From the NCBI RefSeq assembly GCF_020536995.1, contig NC_068355.1:7870829-7934828 (forward strand): 64,000 nucleotides of DNA, read 5' to 3'. Numbering within the stretch: the first letter of the stretch is position 1; each line of letters starts with the position of its first letter. The DNA comes from Dreissena polymorpha (lineage: Eukaryota; Mollusca; Bivalvia; Myida; Dreissenidae). Of the stretch, positions 1 through 12,071 are shown in pieces. Below the pieces are notes generated by a model. It was given only the letters and a program-made list of their open reading frames with translations. It made no database searches and was not told the DNA's origin. The translations under genes and the position numbers were made by a program.

Positions 1-828
1 ACGCTCGGCTGCGAAAGCTTGTCAGAATTTTTTTTTTTTTTTTTTTATAGGTCACAGTGACCTTGACCTTTGGCCTAGTGGCCCAACAAGAGATGTGTTT
101 GTCAGAAACACAATGCCCCCTACCGCGCCGCATTTAAATTAAATTTCTATTTATCATTTGGCAGGTATACAAATTATCTCCCTTTAAAGGTTATTACTTC
201 CCTTGAATTTTGTCCAATCCAACCGGGGGGGGGGGGGGGAGGGGGGGGGGGGTCTCACAGTCAATTATGACCATGACAGACATCACTGACAACCAAAGCC
301 TGTGGTTAAAAAGAGAACATAGCCAGAGTTTATCATGTATCTATGGGCATAAGTCCACAGGTTTATAATGAACATCAAAGAAATTATAATTATATCATTT
401 TAAAAAAAACTTTGACAAATCAATCATTTGGATAATAAATAATCAAAATAATAAATCTGTACAGTGACTGTGAAAACAACTTCAATTCTTGGTTCGGAAA
501 TATATGAGATTTATAATTATATAAATTACCTTGAAAATAATTGTCTCTAACAAATCTCTATTTTTAGTAGCAAATAATTAAAAGCCACCACCGTGAATGT
601 AGATTCACCACTCAAAATGTGCAGCTCCATGAGATGCACATGCATGCCAAATATATAAAGTGGCTATGTTCAATATTGAATAATTTTCTCCCTTTTTAAA
701 GCTTATTACTTCCCTTAAATCTGTATTTTTTACCATAGACCATAACGGATGACCTTAACCTTGACTTTTTACCACAATGTGTTTGTCAGAAACACAATGC
801 CGCCTACAGCGCCGCTTTGATATTTAAC
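1..828 (+). repeat. Cassette family C fragments
   Basis: From about 86 the sequence begins AACAAGAGATGTG and matches the 5' end of the compact family C copy at 21719-22109 (GTCAGAAACACAATGCC, ATTTGGCAGGTA). A G-run breaks it near 227-252. From about 600 a second, rearranged piece carries the shared block ending AAATGTGCAGCTCCATGAG, and at 779-828 the family's 5' end recurs. The TGACCTTGACCTT motif is present near 58. No coding potential is seen. Confidence 0.65.
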
Positions 829-2011
829 AACAAGAGGGCCATCAGGCCCTAAGGCGCTCACCTGAAAGCCAAAGGAACTAGACTATTCAGAAAAAAATGC
901 AAGCTGATTCATGAAGATTATTTTGGACCAAAAAAGTGACTTTTAACATGTTGTTTTTTTTTATTTGACCTTGTGACCTAGTTTTTGAGCTCATATGACC
1001 CAGCTTCAATCTCTGGCAAAATTTCATTGGGACAAATGTTCTGACCAAGTTTCATGAAGATTGGCCAATAAATGTGGCTAATATAGTGTCAACAAGTTTT
1101 CACTAAAGCCATATAAGGACAACTGCTCCCCCCCCCCCCTGGCGGCCATGTTTTTCAACAAACCATAACCATTTTCAAACTCACTCAAGCTATTGTTAGA
1201 ACAAATGTTCAGATCAAGTTTCATAAAGATTGGATAATAAATGTGACTTCTAGAGTGTTAACAGGGTTTTGTAGTAAATAGCTATTTAAGGAAAAATGCC
1301 ACGCCCCCTTGCGGCCATGTTTTTTAACTGATCTCAACCATTTTTGAACTTAGCCCAGATATTAATAGTTCAAATATTCTGACCAAGTTTCATGAGCATT
1401 GTACCACAAATGTGACTTCTAGAGTGTTAACAAGGTTTTACCATACAGTAAAGCCATATAAGGAAAACTGCCACGCCCCCTGGCGGCCACGTTTTTCAAC
1501 CAACCGGAACCATTTTCGAACTTGTCCAAGATAGTATTGGCACACATGTTCTGACAAAGTTTCATGAATATTGGACTAAAAATGTGACTTCTAGAGTGTT
1601 AACACGGTTTTACTATAGCCATATAAGGAAAACTGCCACGCCCCCTGGCGGCCATGTTTTTCAACCAACCGGAACCATTTTCGAACTCGTCCATGATATT
1701 ATTGGGACACATGTTCTGACAAAGTTTCATGAAGATCGGACAATAAATGTGACTTCTAGAGTGTTAACAAGGTTTTACTATAGCAAATTGCCATGCCCCC
1801 TGGCGGCCATGTTTTTCAATCAACCGGAACCATTTTCGAACTCGTCCAAGATATTATTGGGACACATGTTCTGAGTAAGTTTCATGAAGATTGGACAATA
1901 AATGTGGCCTCTAGGGTGTTAACAAGGTAAATGTTGACGACGCACAACGCACGATGGACAAAAGGCGATCACAATAGCTCACCATGAGCACGTAGTGCTC
2001 AGGTGAGCTAA
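829..2011 (+). repeat. Cassette family A, long copy with tandem units
   Basis: It starts AACAAGAGGGCC with a short hairpin (GGGCC/GGCCCT) followed by GCTCACCTGA. At least five tandem units of about 168 bp follow, each with a CCCCCTGGCGGCCATG-like block (near 1137, 1305, 1475, 1640 and 1797) and TTCATGAAGATTGG. It ends in CAGGTGAGCTAAAAA, the complement of the 5' GCTCACCTG. It splits a family C copy that resumes after 2011. The plan resembles the bivalve pearl/HINE class of non-autonomous Helitron-like elements (family knowledge); no helicase is encoded here. Confidence 0.75.
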
Positions 2012-2303
2012 AAATATATACGTGGGCAGGTCAGATAACTATGTCCATTTAAAGCTTATTACTTACCTTGACTTTGTTTTTTCGACCCTAGACCTTAAAG
2101 GATGATGTTTACCTTGAAAGTTTTCCACTCAAAATGTGCAGCTCCATGAGATACACATGCATGCCAACTATCAAGGTGCTATCTTCAATATTAAAAAAGT
2201 TATGGCCAATGTTAAGGTTTTAGCACGACGCCTGTTGCGGACGGCGGACGACAAGCTGGCTATGACAATAGCTCGGGTTTTCCCCGAAAACAGCCTCGCT
2301 AAA
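2012..2303 (+). repeat. Cassette family C, 3' continuation
   Basis: It resumes the C sequence interrupted by the preceding A copy: AAATGTGCAGCTCCATGAG, ATACACATGCATGCCAA, then a GGACGGCGGACGAC stretch. It ends with GCTCGGGTTTTCCCCGAAAAC, a small hairpin-like tail. Confidence 0.55.
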
Positions 2304-2650
2304 AATTAGTGTGCGTATGGAGAGGAGTTGTCCATATACACATGTATACCAAATATGAAGGTTACATCTGAAGGGGCATAGAAGATATGAGCATTTTTCG
2401 AAACATAAACGCAGAATTCGAAACATAAACGCAGACCCTAAGTTGAAGGTCAACGTGTGAGGGGTACAAATTAGTATGCGTATGGAGAGGCCTTGACCAT
2501 ATACACATGCATAACAAATATGAAGATTACATATGAAGCGACATGGAAGTTATGAGAATTCTTCGAAACCTAAACGCAAAGTGTGACGGAAAGACAGACA
2601 GACGGACAGACGGCCTTATCACTATATGCCTTCCCTTGGGGGCATAAAAA
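2304..2650 (+). repeat. Cassette family B, 3' fragment
   Basis: It matches the tandem unit of the long B copy at 19620-20609: GTATGGAGAGG, CCATATACACATG, CGAAACCTAAACGCA. It keeps the family's tail, a run of GACAGACGGACAGACGG followed by CACTATATGCC and a short stem before GGGGGCATAAAAA. The 5' end is missing. Confidence 0.65.
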
Positions 2651-2696
2651 GAACTGAGCCACAAATTCATTCTTGAAGACCCATTCTATTTAATAC

Positions 2697-3544
2697 CAGG
2701 GCTCGACATTTACGGTAGTCTGACTGTCCAGGACAACCAAATTGTAAGTCTGTACAAGTAAATAAAGAATTTGCTAGTCCGAAGGGACAAGTGGTTGTTA
2801 TAATTTAATTACTTAGAATAAATGCCTTTAAATCCATTATTTCTGTGGAGTTACCACAAAAGTTTTACCATTATATTTTGTTTACGTTGAAACGACAAAG
2901 CGCGAGATATTCCGATAGTTCCATGTGATACTACACCGTACTGTTCACAAGGGAAGCAACCCTTAACATTTTTCTTTGCCAAGATAACAAGGTTATTTGC
3001 CCTTGTAAAGAATATGCATTTTACGACACCGGTACACACCAATCTTACAGACAATTAACGTAGTGACGTCATCTTCTTCTTCTTCCGGTAAAGGTCATGA
3101 GTCTTGATAGACTGTAGGGTTGACCTATGTGTATGTTGTTTAACCACGGAGGGTATATTGATCATCTAGAGTCCGTGGTTTAACATATCAGTTCAATACT
3201 GTACATATACATCACTTTGAACATTTTCTGCTTTATGGTGGCAAAACACAAGTTTTTGTCTGGTATTATGGCTTTGTATAATGTTTAAAAATCAATAATC
3301 TCGAGTTTTCCTGTTATTCTAGTCAATTCTTTTTGTATTGAAATTGCCTACAATTATGTTAACATGTTTTTTGAACGATTAAAGTTTATGATTTGAGCAT
3401 TTTGTATTATTTCATTATTTTGCAAAGTACTGAGTAGAATAAGATAAAATGGTCAGGACAAGTTGCTTTTTGGTTAGGACAAGTGAAATTTTGGTCTACT
3501 TGTCCGATGGGACCAGTGGCTTCAAAAGTTAATGTCGAGCACTG
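2697..3544. mobile_element. hAT-like non-autonomous element, 848 bp
   Basis: The ends are inverted (CAGGGCTCGACATTTACG at the left; the right end reads CAGTGCTCGACATTAAC on the minus strand), with a direct duplication AATAC on both sides (2692-2696 and 3545-3549). The CAG-type terminus and 5-bp duplication suit hAT-related elements that make 5-6 bp duplications. The interior repeats phrases such as GGACAAGT but has no credible transposase. Confidence 0.7.
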
Positions 3545-3616
3545 AATACTAATTTTATCTGGGGAATATTAATTCAGAGATTCAATAGTGAAACGATTTG
3601 ATATAAAATAAATGTA

Positions 3617-4257
3617 AACAAGAGGGCCTGAAAGGCCCAAAGTCGCTCACCTGAGATAAAGAGAATAACCTGTTCTTCAACAACAATGTGACTAAACTAT
3701 TTTTATTCTTTCCAAACATTCATCATTTATATTTAAGCAATAATGCAAACAATACAAACAATTCATATAGAAATACAATTTATAAACTTTCAAAAGTTAA
3801 TCATAGTTAAAACAAGGTTTTGAAAACAATTTTACACTTTCATGTCTAAACTTGGTCAACAGTTTGTGTTCAGTATGAGGCAAATGCCTGTATAAAGCAC
3901 TAGGATAAACAAACACCCGTGATTACTATAATTGAATTCACTCAATTCACTTCACTAAACAAATAATTAAGAACTCAATTTCATTGTATTATTCACTTTA
4001 GTCTAATGTAAGTCACTTTCAGAAAACAAACAGTTTAAATCCATTTCTTCAGCTTTGATTAATCACTTATAGCTTGTGTTAATCACAACACACTAAATCA
4101 CTTTTATTAAAAGATTAGCTGAGATTTGTCATTTAATAAATTCACTATTTTCACTCATCACTTATTAAAAACACTAACTTGTTGTTGCATAAATTCACTA
4201 AGTCCTGTTCTTTATTTAATCACTAACTCAATATTTTCACTTAGAGAAAAAAATACT
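3617..4257 (+). repeat. Family A 5' end, then degenerate CACTTA/CACTAA sequence
   Basis: Bases 3617-3655 are a family A head (ACAAGAGGGCC, hairpin, CGCTCACCTGAG) without the usual tandem units. The sequence after it is AT-rich and repeats CACTTA, CACTAA and TCACTT at irregular spacing, like a decayed short satellite. No gene is seen. Confidence 0.45.
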
Positions 4258-4262
4258 AATTC

Positions 4263-4651
4263 CAGGGGTTTTTTGGCACGATTTTATAGCCGAAATTTGG
4301 CTATGTTCCCAATCCCAAAAAGTATACTTTTTTCCCAAAATGTGTCAAAAAATTCCCAATTTCAAAAAAAAAAAAAAAAAAAAAAATATTTTTTTTTTTT
4401 TGGAGAAGTCTTATGTGTATTTTATCTCAATTTTAATTCAATTACATATAACAAAGTATTATATGATTTTGTTCTTTTAATTTGAATGATTATAAAGGGT
4501 TATATCAAATTTAGTATTTGCCTAATCAGTGGACTTTTCGTGTGGAAAAAAAGGCTAATGAATTTATTTTCCCAATTTCATGAAAATGCCGATAAAATTC
4601 CCAATTCCAAAGCCATGGGCTATCTTCCCAAAAAGTGGAAAAAAAAACCTG
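4263..4651. mobile_element. hAT-like element, 389 bp
   Basis: It begins CAGGGGTTTTTTGGC and ends in a run of A then CCTG. A perfect 5-bp target duplication AATTC flanks it (4258-4262 and 4652-4656). The interior has the recurring TTCCCAATTTCA and CTTCCCAAAAAGTGG blocks, also found inverted at 30708-30895. It lacks a transposase. Confidence 0.7.
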
Positions 4652-4656
4652 AATTC

Positions 4657-5411
4657 ACTTTGCCTAAGTAATCACTTAACTAATAATTGCACTTAGTTAA
4701 AACAACTAAACTAACTCCACTAACTTAACATTCCCAGTTAGTGAAACACAGTAAATCATTAATTCAAAATTTTCATTTAGAGAAAAATAAGACTAAGTCA
4801 CTTTTACTTGGTGTAATTTCAACTTAGAACATTAAACTCACCTCCATGATAAAACTAACAGTTGCTACATTAAACAGGCTAACAGTTGCTACATTAAACA
4901 GGTCTGGCAGATTAGTAATTCACTAACCCCAATCTTTCAATTAGTGGACTAACTCGTTCAACTTAGAGCCAGGGGGTCTAGCATTAGTCTTTCACATGTA
5001 TACCCCGATGTTTTGGTTGATTAGTTCTTATGGGAGAGGTCAACAATGTGCCAGTCCCCTGATTCTGAAGTGTAGCAGGCAAAGTAACATAGGTAAACAT
5101 CCAATCGAATGAGAGCACTCCTATTCTTAGCATCCAGGCAATGATAAGCACTGATCAAAGATCATCACTGATCACTGATGTAAACTATCTGCACTTACAG
5201 AGAGTTTAAAGCATTTATTTCATTTCTTACGAAATATCGAAAATATACCTGATCTATCATTAATGAATTTATAAGTTATTAACTATCATCAATGAATTTA
5301 AAAGTTATTAAAAATTGTAATTCAAAGAATTATTTAAAAAATTCTGATGATTAGGCAAAAAATGTGACTTCCAGATTGTGCACAAGCCTTTTTTACTAAA
5401 TAAATATAAGG
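4657..5411. other. AT-rich sequence, no gene seen
   Basis: It continues the CACTTA/CACTAA-rich sequence that the 4263-4651 element interrupts. A 24-bp unit (CTAACAGTTGCTACATTAAA plus CAGG) is present twice in tandem near 4855-4902. Bases 5343-5410 match the end of a family A tandem unit (AAAAAATGTGACTTC). No coding region is supported. Confidence 0.4.
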
Positions 5412-5623
5412 ACAAGGGACAAATTTGTCACAAAACCAGGTTTTCAGTTGAAAAAAAGTCTGATAAAGGGAGACAATTCAAAATGTGTATCGTTAACCCC
5501 ATTGTGTAAAATTGACCTTGATTTCAATTAGAAAAAAAGTCTGATAAAGAGAGACAACTCGAAATCAAAATGTGCATTGTTACTGATTGTTAATAGTTAC
5601 ACAGTTGTTTCAAAATCAATCTA
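5412..5623 (+). repeat. Cassette family F, left piece of a split copy
   Basis: It matches the 5' end of the F copies at 29244 and 31638: ACAAGGGACAAA, TTGTCAC, AAAACCAGGTTTTC, CTGATAAAG. It stops at AATCTA, where a hAT-like element begins; the copy continues at 12525. Confidence 0.75.
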
Positions 5624-5696
5624 CAGTGGGTTTTTTCACCATTTTGGGAATGGGGCCACGTCCCTTTAGATTGGGAAAATTTGCGGGGTTTTGACT

Positions 5697-5911
5697 AAAA
5701 CAAATTTTTCTAGTAAAATTCATTTTAATTAGTAATTACTTACCTGATATCATATGCTTACTTACTCCGATAGGATCGTAATTTATCCGGAATTTTTCGT
5801 CCGAGGAATCCCACACTTTTCATAAACCCGTCAGGTAGGTCAGAACGGTCACATAGTGCCGTGTAGCCGTACAACCAAAACGGGACATTACCCAGAATCC
5901 ACTCTTATTCC
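5697..5911. repeat. DIRS inverted terminal repeat, one end
   Basis: It pairs with 12072-12262: both contain CTTACTCCGATAGGATCG, AATTTATCCGGAATTTTTCG and CCAAAACGGGACATTACCC on the appropriate strand. This end carries about 26 extra outer bases (AAAACAAATTTTTCTAG and following), the asymmetry known for DIRS-1-type elements. Confidence 0.85.
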
Positions 5912-5963
5912 AATAAAAAATATGAAATATTAGACGAAGAGCGGTGTGGGAGGTGGGACTTAC

Positions 5964-6053
5964 CGATATCAGGTAAGTAATTACTAATCAAAATGAATTT
6001 TACTAGAAAAATTTGTTTTAATAGCTTAATTACGTTACCTGATATCATATGCT
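5964..6053. repeat. DIRS internal complementary region
   Basis: The first part (about 5965-6019) is the reverse complement of the outermost left end (about 5696-5750), with one mismatch. The second part (6017-6053) is the reverse complement of the outermost right end (12226-12262), again with one mismatch. Joining complements of both extremities in one block is the hallmark of the DIRS circularisation template. Confidence 0.85.
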
Positions 6054-6178
6054 GAATTTGCAGCTGAGGCGGGAAGGTTCGCGAAAATCTCCCCATCAAA
6101 GCGGAACCCATATCTCGGGTTCTCAGCTAATCTTCGTTATTACGGTATTAACTTAATTCACGGATAAGCGTAATATAC

Positions 6179-7260
6179 TTATGCCGTAGAAGATACTACC
6201 GTTTGTGCAACCACAAGGGGGCCCAACAAATACAAGTTGTCCTGTTGGCACTCCAGAGAACGAAGATAAAAAGATGAAAAAGTAGTCTGATTCCTCCAGA
6301 AAGCAGCTTGAAGCACGTCAGAGAGTGGGGTATGATTAATATATGCCCACGAAGCCGACATTGCTCGTAATTCATGCGGTCTAATCTTAAAAAGGGATGA
6401 ATCCCTTGAAGAAAGAGAAGAGTAAGCCCTTTTTATAGTCGAGGCTACCCAACGGGAAATAGAAGCCGCAGACACATCGCCCCCCCTTTTAAGGGAATGA
6501 AGAGTCTCTTGTGAGAACCTCGAATAGACTTAACTCTACTAAGATAGAACTTCAAAGACCTGACAGGGCAGAGGAGTCTATCTTCATCTTCATTACCACA
6601 AGTTCTAGAAAGACTTGGGACCTTGAAGGGTTTAGAAGCCATTGAGGGGAGTTGATTTTTAGCAAGGAATCCTGGCTGACACAACAAGGTGACAGAGCCA
6701 TCGGAGGAATCAAAACGAAGATGGCTTTCTTCGATAGAAAGAGCATGAATTTCACTTCTACGTTTGGATGAAGCCATGGTAAGAAGGAAAACGGTCTTCC
6801 AGGTTAGGAACTGTAAAGAAGCCTGATTAAGGGGTTCATAGGGAGCTTTAATAAGCGATCCAAGAACACAAGCCAAATCCCATTTGGGGGTAAGAGAACG
6901 AGACACAGGACGTTTAAGTTCCATGGCTCGGATCAGTTCCGAAATGGCTGGGTCAGCACAGACTTGTGATGACTTACGAAAAGCCAAGGTATGCGAAAGC
7001 ACAGACCTGTATCCTTTGATGGAGCTAAGAGAAAGTTTCTTAATATCAAAGAGATAGATTAGAAAATCCGCTATGCGTCTAGCAGAGGGATTGAGGGGAT
7101 CAATTTTCCCTCGAACACACCAATTAGAGAAGAGTTTCCAGCGAGCATCATAGACTGCTCTGGTGGACTTTCTCCTTGCAGAGGCAACGAGCGTTGAAGC
7201 CCTGACAGAAAAGCGTTTCTTCTGCAGGGATTGCCTGATAACGGCCAGACGTGTAAGTGG
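6179..7260 (-). mobile_element. DIRS tyrosine recombinase part (fossil)
   Basis: The part encodes a phage-integrase-like recombinase that in DIRS elements inserts the circular DNA intermediate. An N-terminal core-binding-like segment (TRAVYDARWKLFSNWC, then SSIKGYRSVLSHTL) precedes the catalytic half with KRRSEIHAL, and the far end has RPHELRAMSASW followed by a downstream aromatic segment, in keeping with the R..H-x-x-R..Y family pattern. It sits at the 3' end of the element, as in other DIRS families. It is part of a broken copy. Confidence 0.8.
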
Positions 7261-9206
7261 AACATGTCTGGATCCAAGTGAAGTCTGCCTCTCTGAGATA
7301 GGAGATCTGACCTGTGCGGGAGTTCCCTGGGAAATTCGCACAGGAGACCGAGAAGGTCGTTGAACCAGGATCTCCTGGGCCACCAAGGGGCTATCAGGAG
7401 GATCCGGCAAGAGCTCACACTGATTTTCCCGAAGATTTGGGGAATTAGAATGGGTGGGGGATAAGCGTAAGCGTCCAGTTGATCCCAATCGAACGAAAGC
7501 GCGTCTACCGCCCACGCTGCTGGTTCGTACACTGGACTCACATACAGAGGAAGTCTGTGGTTGTATCTGGTCGCAAACAGGTCGACCAGTTGATAACCGA
7601 ATGTGAGGAATATCTGATTGGCCACTTCCTGATGAAGTGTCCACTCCGATGGAAGTAACTGGTGTTTGCGAGACAAACCGTCCGCCAGGGCGTTGAGACG
7701 ACCTGGTATGTGTTTGGACAAGAGAGAGACGTTTAGGCTCTTGCAAAGAACAAGTAATTTCATTGTTTCCAGATACAGGGAGTGAGAGTGTGTACCGCCC
7801 TGTTTCTGGATGTAAGCCACGACTGATGTGTTGTCTGTCGATACCATCACACAGGAGTCCCGAAGATGTGATTAGAATTGAGAAACAGCTAGAAAGACTG
7901 CTCGCATTTCGAGATTGTTTATGTGCAGGAGAGACTCCTGAGGAGACCACAATCCTGATAATGTCAGGCTGTGGGGTTCCAGGTGAGCGCCCCAACCTTC
8001 CATGCTCGCATCCGTTATGAGATGTAAAGACGGTTGCGGGGGAAGAAGCGGTACTCCTGCCAACAGGGTCTTCTCGTCTAGCCACCATAGAAGGTGGGGG
8101 ACTAAGGACGGAAGGATGGGAATCTGTGTTAGCAGATTCTCTGGAGACCATTTCCATCGAGCTGAGAGATAGTGCTGAAGAGGACGTAGGAAGAGACGTC
8201 CCAACTGCACGAAGTCTGCTACAGAGCTCAGGATACCGTTGAGTGAGAGGAAATCTTGAGCTGTGATATGAGATTGGGACAGCACCCATCTGACCTTCAA
8301 AAGGAGGTCTGATATACGTTGCGGTGAGACCCTGACCCGATTGATGTGGGTCAGAAAATTCATTCCCACGAATATGAAATCCTGAGAGGGAATGAGGTCT
8401 GACTTGGCTACATTGAGAAGGAGTCCTAAAGAGAGGAGCTCCTTCCAAGAGAACTCTGGGTGTAGCAGAAGCAGTTGACGATCGAGCTGGTGTAAGAGCC
8501 AATCGTCGAAATACTGAAGCAGTTGAACCCCGTGTAATCGGAGGTGTGCGCTCACTGCAGCCATGAGTTTGGTGAAAACTCGTGGAGCTGTGGCCAATCC
8601 AAAGGGCATCGCCCGAAACTGGTAGACCTGGCCTCGAAAGGAGAAGCGCAGGTACTTCCGGTAGTTGGGATGGATAGGAACATGGAAGTATGCATCTTCC
8701 AGGTCCAAGGAAACCCCCCATTGCATGGGTTTGATGGAGCGCCGAATGAAGGCAGGAGTCTCCATCTTGAAAGTAGGTTTGACTAGAAACGTGTTGAACA
8801 CTTTTAAGTCTATGACTGGTCTCCAGGAGCCGCTTTTCTTTTGAACAAGGAAAAGGCGACTGTAAAATCCTGGAGAACAAGGGTCATGAACCCTTTCTAC
8901 CGCCTGTTTTTCCAGGAGTCCGAGAATGGAGTCTGGAAGTTGTGGATGCGGAGATACCAGATCTATTGGGACGCGAGAGAGTGGGGGCCTTTTTTCGAAT
9001 TGAAAAGTGAGGCCTTGTGTGACAAGAGAATGAACCCACGCGTCTGAAGTTATTTGGAGCCATCGATTTGCGAAGTGCATAAGTCTGGCCCCGACTGGTA
9101 CCTCCGGCATCAGAGGTTGTGGCGGTAGAAAGGGGTATGACCTAGGGCTGACCTTTAGGAGGTCCACCCTTGCCGGAAGAAGGATTAAATGACTTCTTGT
9201 CCGCAT
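7071..9206 (-). mobile_element. DIRS reverse transcriptase and RNase H part (fossil)
   Basis: The reverse transcriptase domain is clear: SGSWRPVIDLKVFN, GVSLDLEDAYFHVPI, RAMPFGLATAPRVFT and the catalytic YFDDWLL. The RNase H segment follows (ITDASMEGWGAHL, later STDNTSVVAYI and GRLNALADGLSR), then a tail with VDLFATRYN and AVDALSFDWD that is typical of DIRS/Ngaro-like proteins. The part would copy element RNA into DNA. It overlaps the recombinase part, as DIRS elements are known to do. The copy is broken. Confidence 0.9.
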
Positions 9207-11104
9207 TGGGTTTGCCCTTACTCCAATTTTGTTTTACAGAAGGCTTCCGATAGGAAGTTGTTCTGTTCTGAAAAGGAGGCCTATTTGTGGGCTGACGTGG
9301 AGCAGACGGACGCTTAGTAGGGAAACTGTCCCTTTTAGCGTTCTTGGCCGGTTGGGCTCCTGGGGGCTTAGAAGCAGGGCGCTTAAAAACCACAGGGCCC
9401 TGGCCAGAGTTGCTCCTAGCTAAGGAGGCATGTATCTGATCTTCACGATCAGCAGTAAGTGCCGACTGTATCCTCCCTCCGAAAAGAGACTCTGCTGTTA
9501 GTGGAGCAGTTCGAAGGGAGTTTACGCCTGTTTCCAAAAGGAAATTATTGGGCAAGGAAGAGAGGATGAGGTCTCTCCGAAGCCTTAACATCTCAGACAT
9601 AGACGACGCAGCATTGTGAGATGAACACTGCGTAGTACGTGAAAGATGTATCAACAAGGCCCGGAGCTCCTCTGGAATTGAATCAGAGAGCTCCCAAACC
9701 AAGTCTAAGGCTGTGGCTGCCATGAGATCTAGCTGGTTAGCCAGACCTATGGAACGGCGTTCTCTCAGCTCCCAATTTTCCAACAGGGAAAGAGGGACTG
9801 ATGTATGGGTAGATGATGAAGGCATTGTAAGTGACAGCTTACTAATGTCAGCATCAGGAACTGGAAGTTTGGAAAGGTCCAAACCGGTAGCAGGGTCGGG
9901 TACCGGGGCCTTATAACTTTTCCCGCCGTCCATCTGTTTAGGCTCCGTCAGCTCCTTAGGGGCTTTCCATGGAGATGGCGAAGGCTTATTGGCTGGTTCA
10001 AGTGACTGGAAAACAGCCATTGTGGAAGAGCCAATAGGAAGGCGTAGATCCACTCGGGAAGTAGCCTTACTTATCCTGCCGGGCTCTCGTCTGCGTGCTA
10101 CCTGCTCTGTAACGGTAACCGCAGATCCTGTAAGAGACAAGGAAGGGCGGGGGCAGAAGTCCTCATCTAAGGTATTGAACATAAGTTCGTATACCTGATT
10201 GATGGAGGCCAAATAATAAAGTTCGGCCTCATCAGACTCCGAACCCGCCTCAATCGAACCGTCTGCGGGAGCATTGGATTGATTGAAACCGGTGGATATA
10301 GAAGTAGGAATAATAGATTCATTTGCTTCTATCATGAGAGAATCGTTTTCCGGCACCATCAAAGATATAGCTGGTAAGTTAGGTCTCTCAGAGATCAAGT
10401 CAGCAGACTCACTTTGAATACCAGAGGTCGCTGGTAAAGGATCAGTCAAAAAAGGGACAAAGATTCCCGGCGACTGTTGGATCCACAAAGTATTGGGATT
10501 TGATGGTGTAGCGGCAGCCCAGGGTATACTTCTATGCAATGTGGAAGAGACCCGTGGGGCTGAAAACGCAGCCGAAGTGGTTAGATTAACCCCTGTACCT
10601 TGAGCCTGATATGTATGCAAACTAGTGTTTGAATACAAATTATGCTCAGTGGTTGTAGGAACGGCTGAAGTGTGTGTTGAGGCCAAAATATAGGCCGACA
10701 CACGTGGAAGGGTGTCAATAGATTCCTCAGAGAAGGATCGACTAGGGGACCTAGGAGTCCGAGAGCGCCTAATAGAGGAAGGTCTAAGTCCCTTATCCCT
10801 GCGATGCCGAGACACTGTTCGGCGGCGCTGGGAATGATGTTTCCTGATCGAACGTCTCCCCGAGCGCTGGCGTGATCGCTTTTTACGAGGCAATCTACGC
10901 CGAGAAACACTCGGTGAGCGTGAACGACGTCCCCTCCGATAATGATGAGGGCTATTTGAAGTAGACGATGAGTCATACGACGACGAGCCCGAGGTGGAGG
11001 AGTAGCCGGAAACATCAGACACTACACGTTTACGTCTGTGACTCACAGTAGAAACGCGGCTGCGTCTACCTTTGTGGAGTACTGACAAGGTAGTGTCAAC
11101 ATCT

Positions 11105-11401
11105 ACGGTGACCGGAACTGTCTGTGGCACAGACCGGTACCCGGTGACCGGATCGGTCATTACATGACCGGTGACCGGACCGGTCAATGACCGGTGACCG
11201 GTTGACCTGTGACCGGACCGGTCATAGCATGACCGGTGGCCGGACCGGTCAATGACTGGTGACCGGTGACCGGTCATAGCATGACCGGTGACCGGACCGG
11301 TCAGTGACCGGTTTACCGGTGACCGGGTGACCGGTCATAGCATGACCGGTGACCGGACCGGTCAATGTTGACCGGTGACCGGTGAAGTCTCCGGACCGGT
11401 C
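11105..11401. repeat. ACCGGT-rich minisatellite in the DIRS gag-like part
   Basis: Units such as TGACCGGTGACCGGACCGG alternate with CATAGCATGACCGG. ACCGGT, GACCGGTC and related palindromes recur throughout, so both strands look alike. It is GC-rich in an AT-rich window and is read as VTGHR-type peptide repeats on the minus strand. Confidence 0.85.
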
Positions 11402-11712
11402 AACTGGTCATTCCCGATGAACGGACCGGGCAAATTTTGTCCGGTGACGTCACGGGGTAAGGACCGATGCCTGGCAGCTACTGGTGGCATATGGTCAAGA
11501 TCGTGTGGTGAAAAGTCCCGACACACGGAACTTTCCCTACGTTGATCTGATGCCGAGTCATTCAACTGGTCATTCCCGATGAACGGACCGGGCAAATTTT
11601 GTCTGGTGTCGTCACGGGGTAGGGACCGATGCCTGGCAGCTACTGGTGGCATATGGTCAAGATCGTGTGGTGAAAAGTCCCGACACACGGAACTTTCCCT
11701 ACTTTGATCTGA
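11400..11712. repeat. Tandem duplication of about 163 bp in the DIRS gag-like part
   Basis: Two near-identical copies start with CAACTGGTCATTCCCGATGA at 11400 and 11563. Both contain GCCTGGCAGCTACTGG and CACACGGAACTTTCCCTAC. They explain the doubled peptide segment in the gag-like part. Confidence 0.85.
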
Positions 11713-12071
11713 ACTATTCTTGTTGCGTCCACGACTCTTGAAGGGTCGACGCTTTATGGCCCAGGTATCTGCAGACCAATGCTCACAGAAAGGGCAGCAG
11801 TTATCCTGGGTACATCCTGCACACGACAGGCAGCTACCATGGTTGTACCATGCTGCCCTTATGTGTCCACATGTGCCACGTGTTTGAGGCATATTTTGCC
11901 TTGAACAAACAAACAAATACACAAAACAATACAGAAATACACGGATATATATACGGAGAATGTTTTAACGCAATACAAAAACTTCTCTATTCTGTTAAAC
12001 AGAAGAATCCAGCGAAACAGAAGCAACAATTAAGTCAATAACAAAAATGTCGGCCTTAGTATATCGCCATC

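Larger units (their letters stand above)
9142..11922 (-). mobile_element. DIRS gag-like part (fossil)
   Basis: This is the 5'-most coding part of the element. The N-terminal end has a cysteine/histidine cluster (CGHIRAAWYNHGSCLSCAGC and CCPFCEHW), likely a small zinc-binding module. Two copies of a duplicated segment (FSPHDLDHMPPVAARHRSLP) and a low-complexity stretch built on VTGHR come next. A Ser/Arg-rich basic region (RRGRRSRSPSVSRRRLP) and a Lys/Pro-rich C-terminus follow, which suggests nucleic-acid binding. It has no recognisable enzyme domain. It belongs to a broken copy. Confidence 0.75.
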
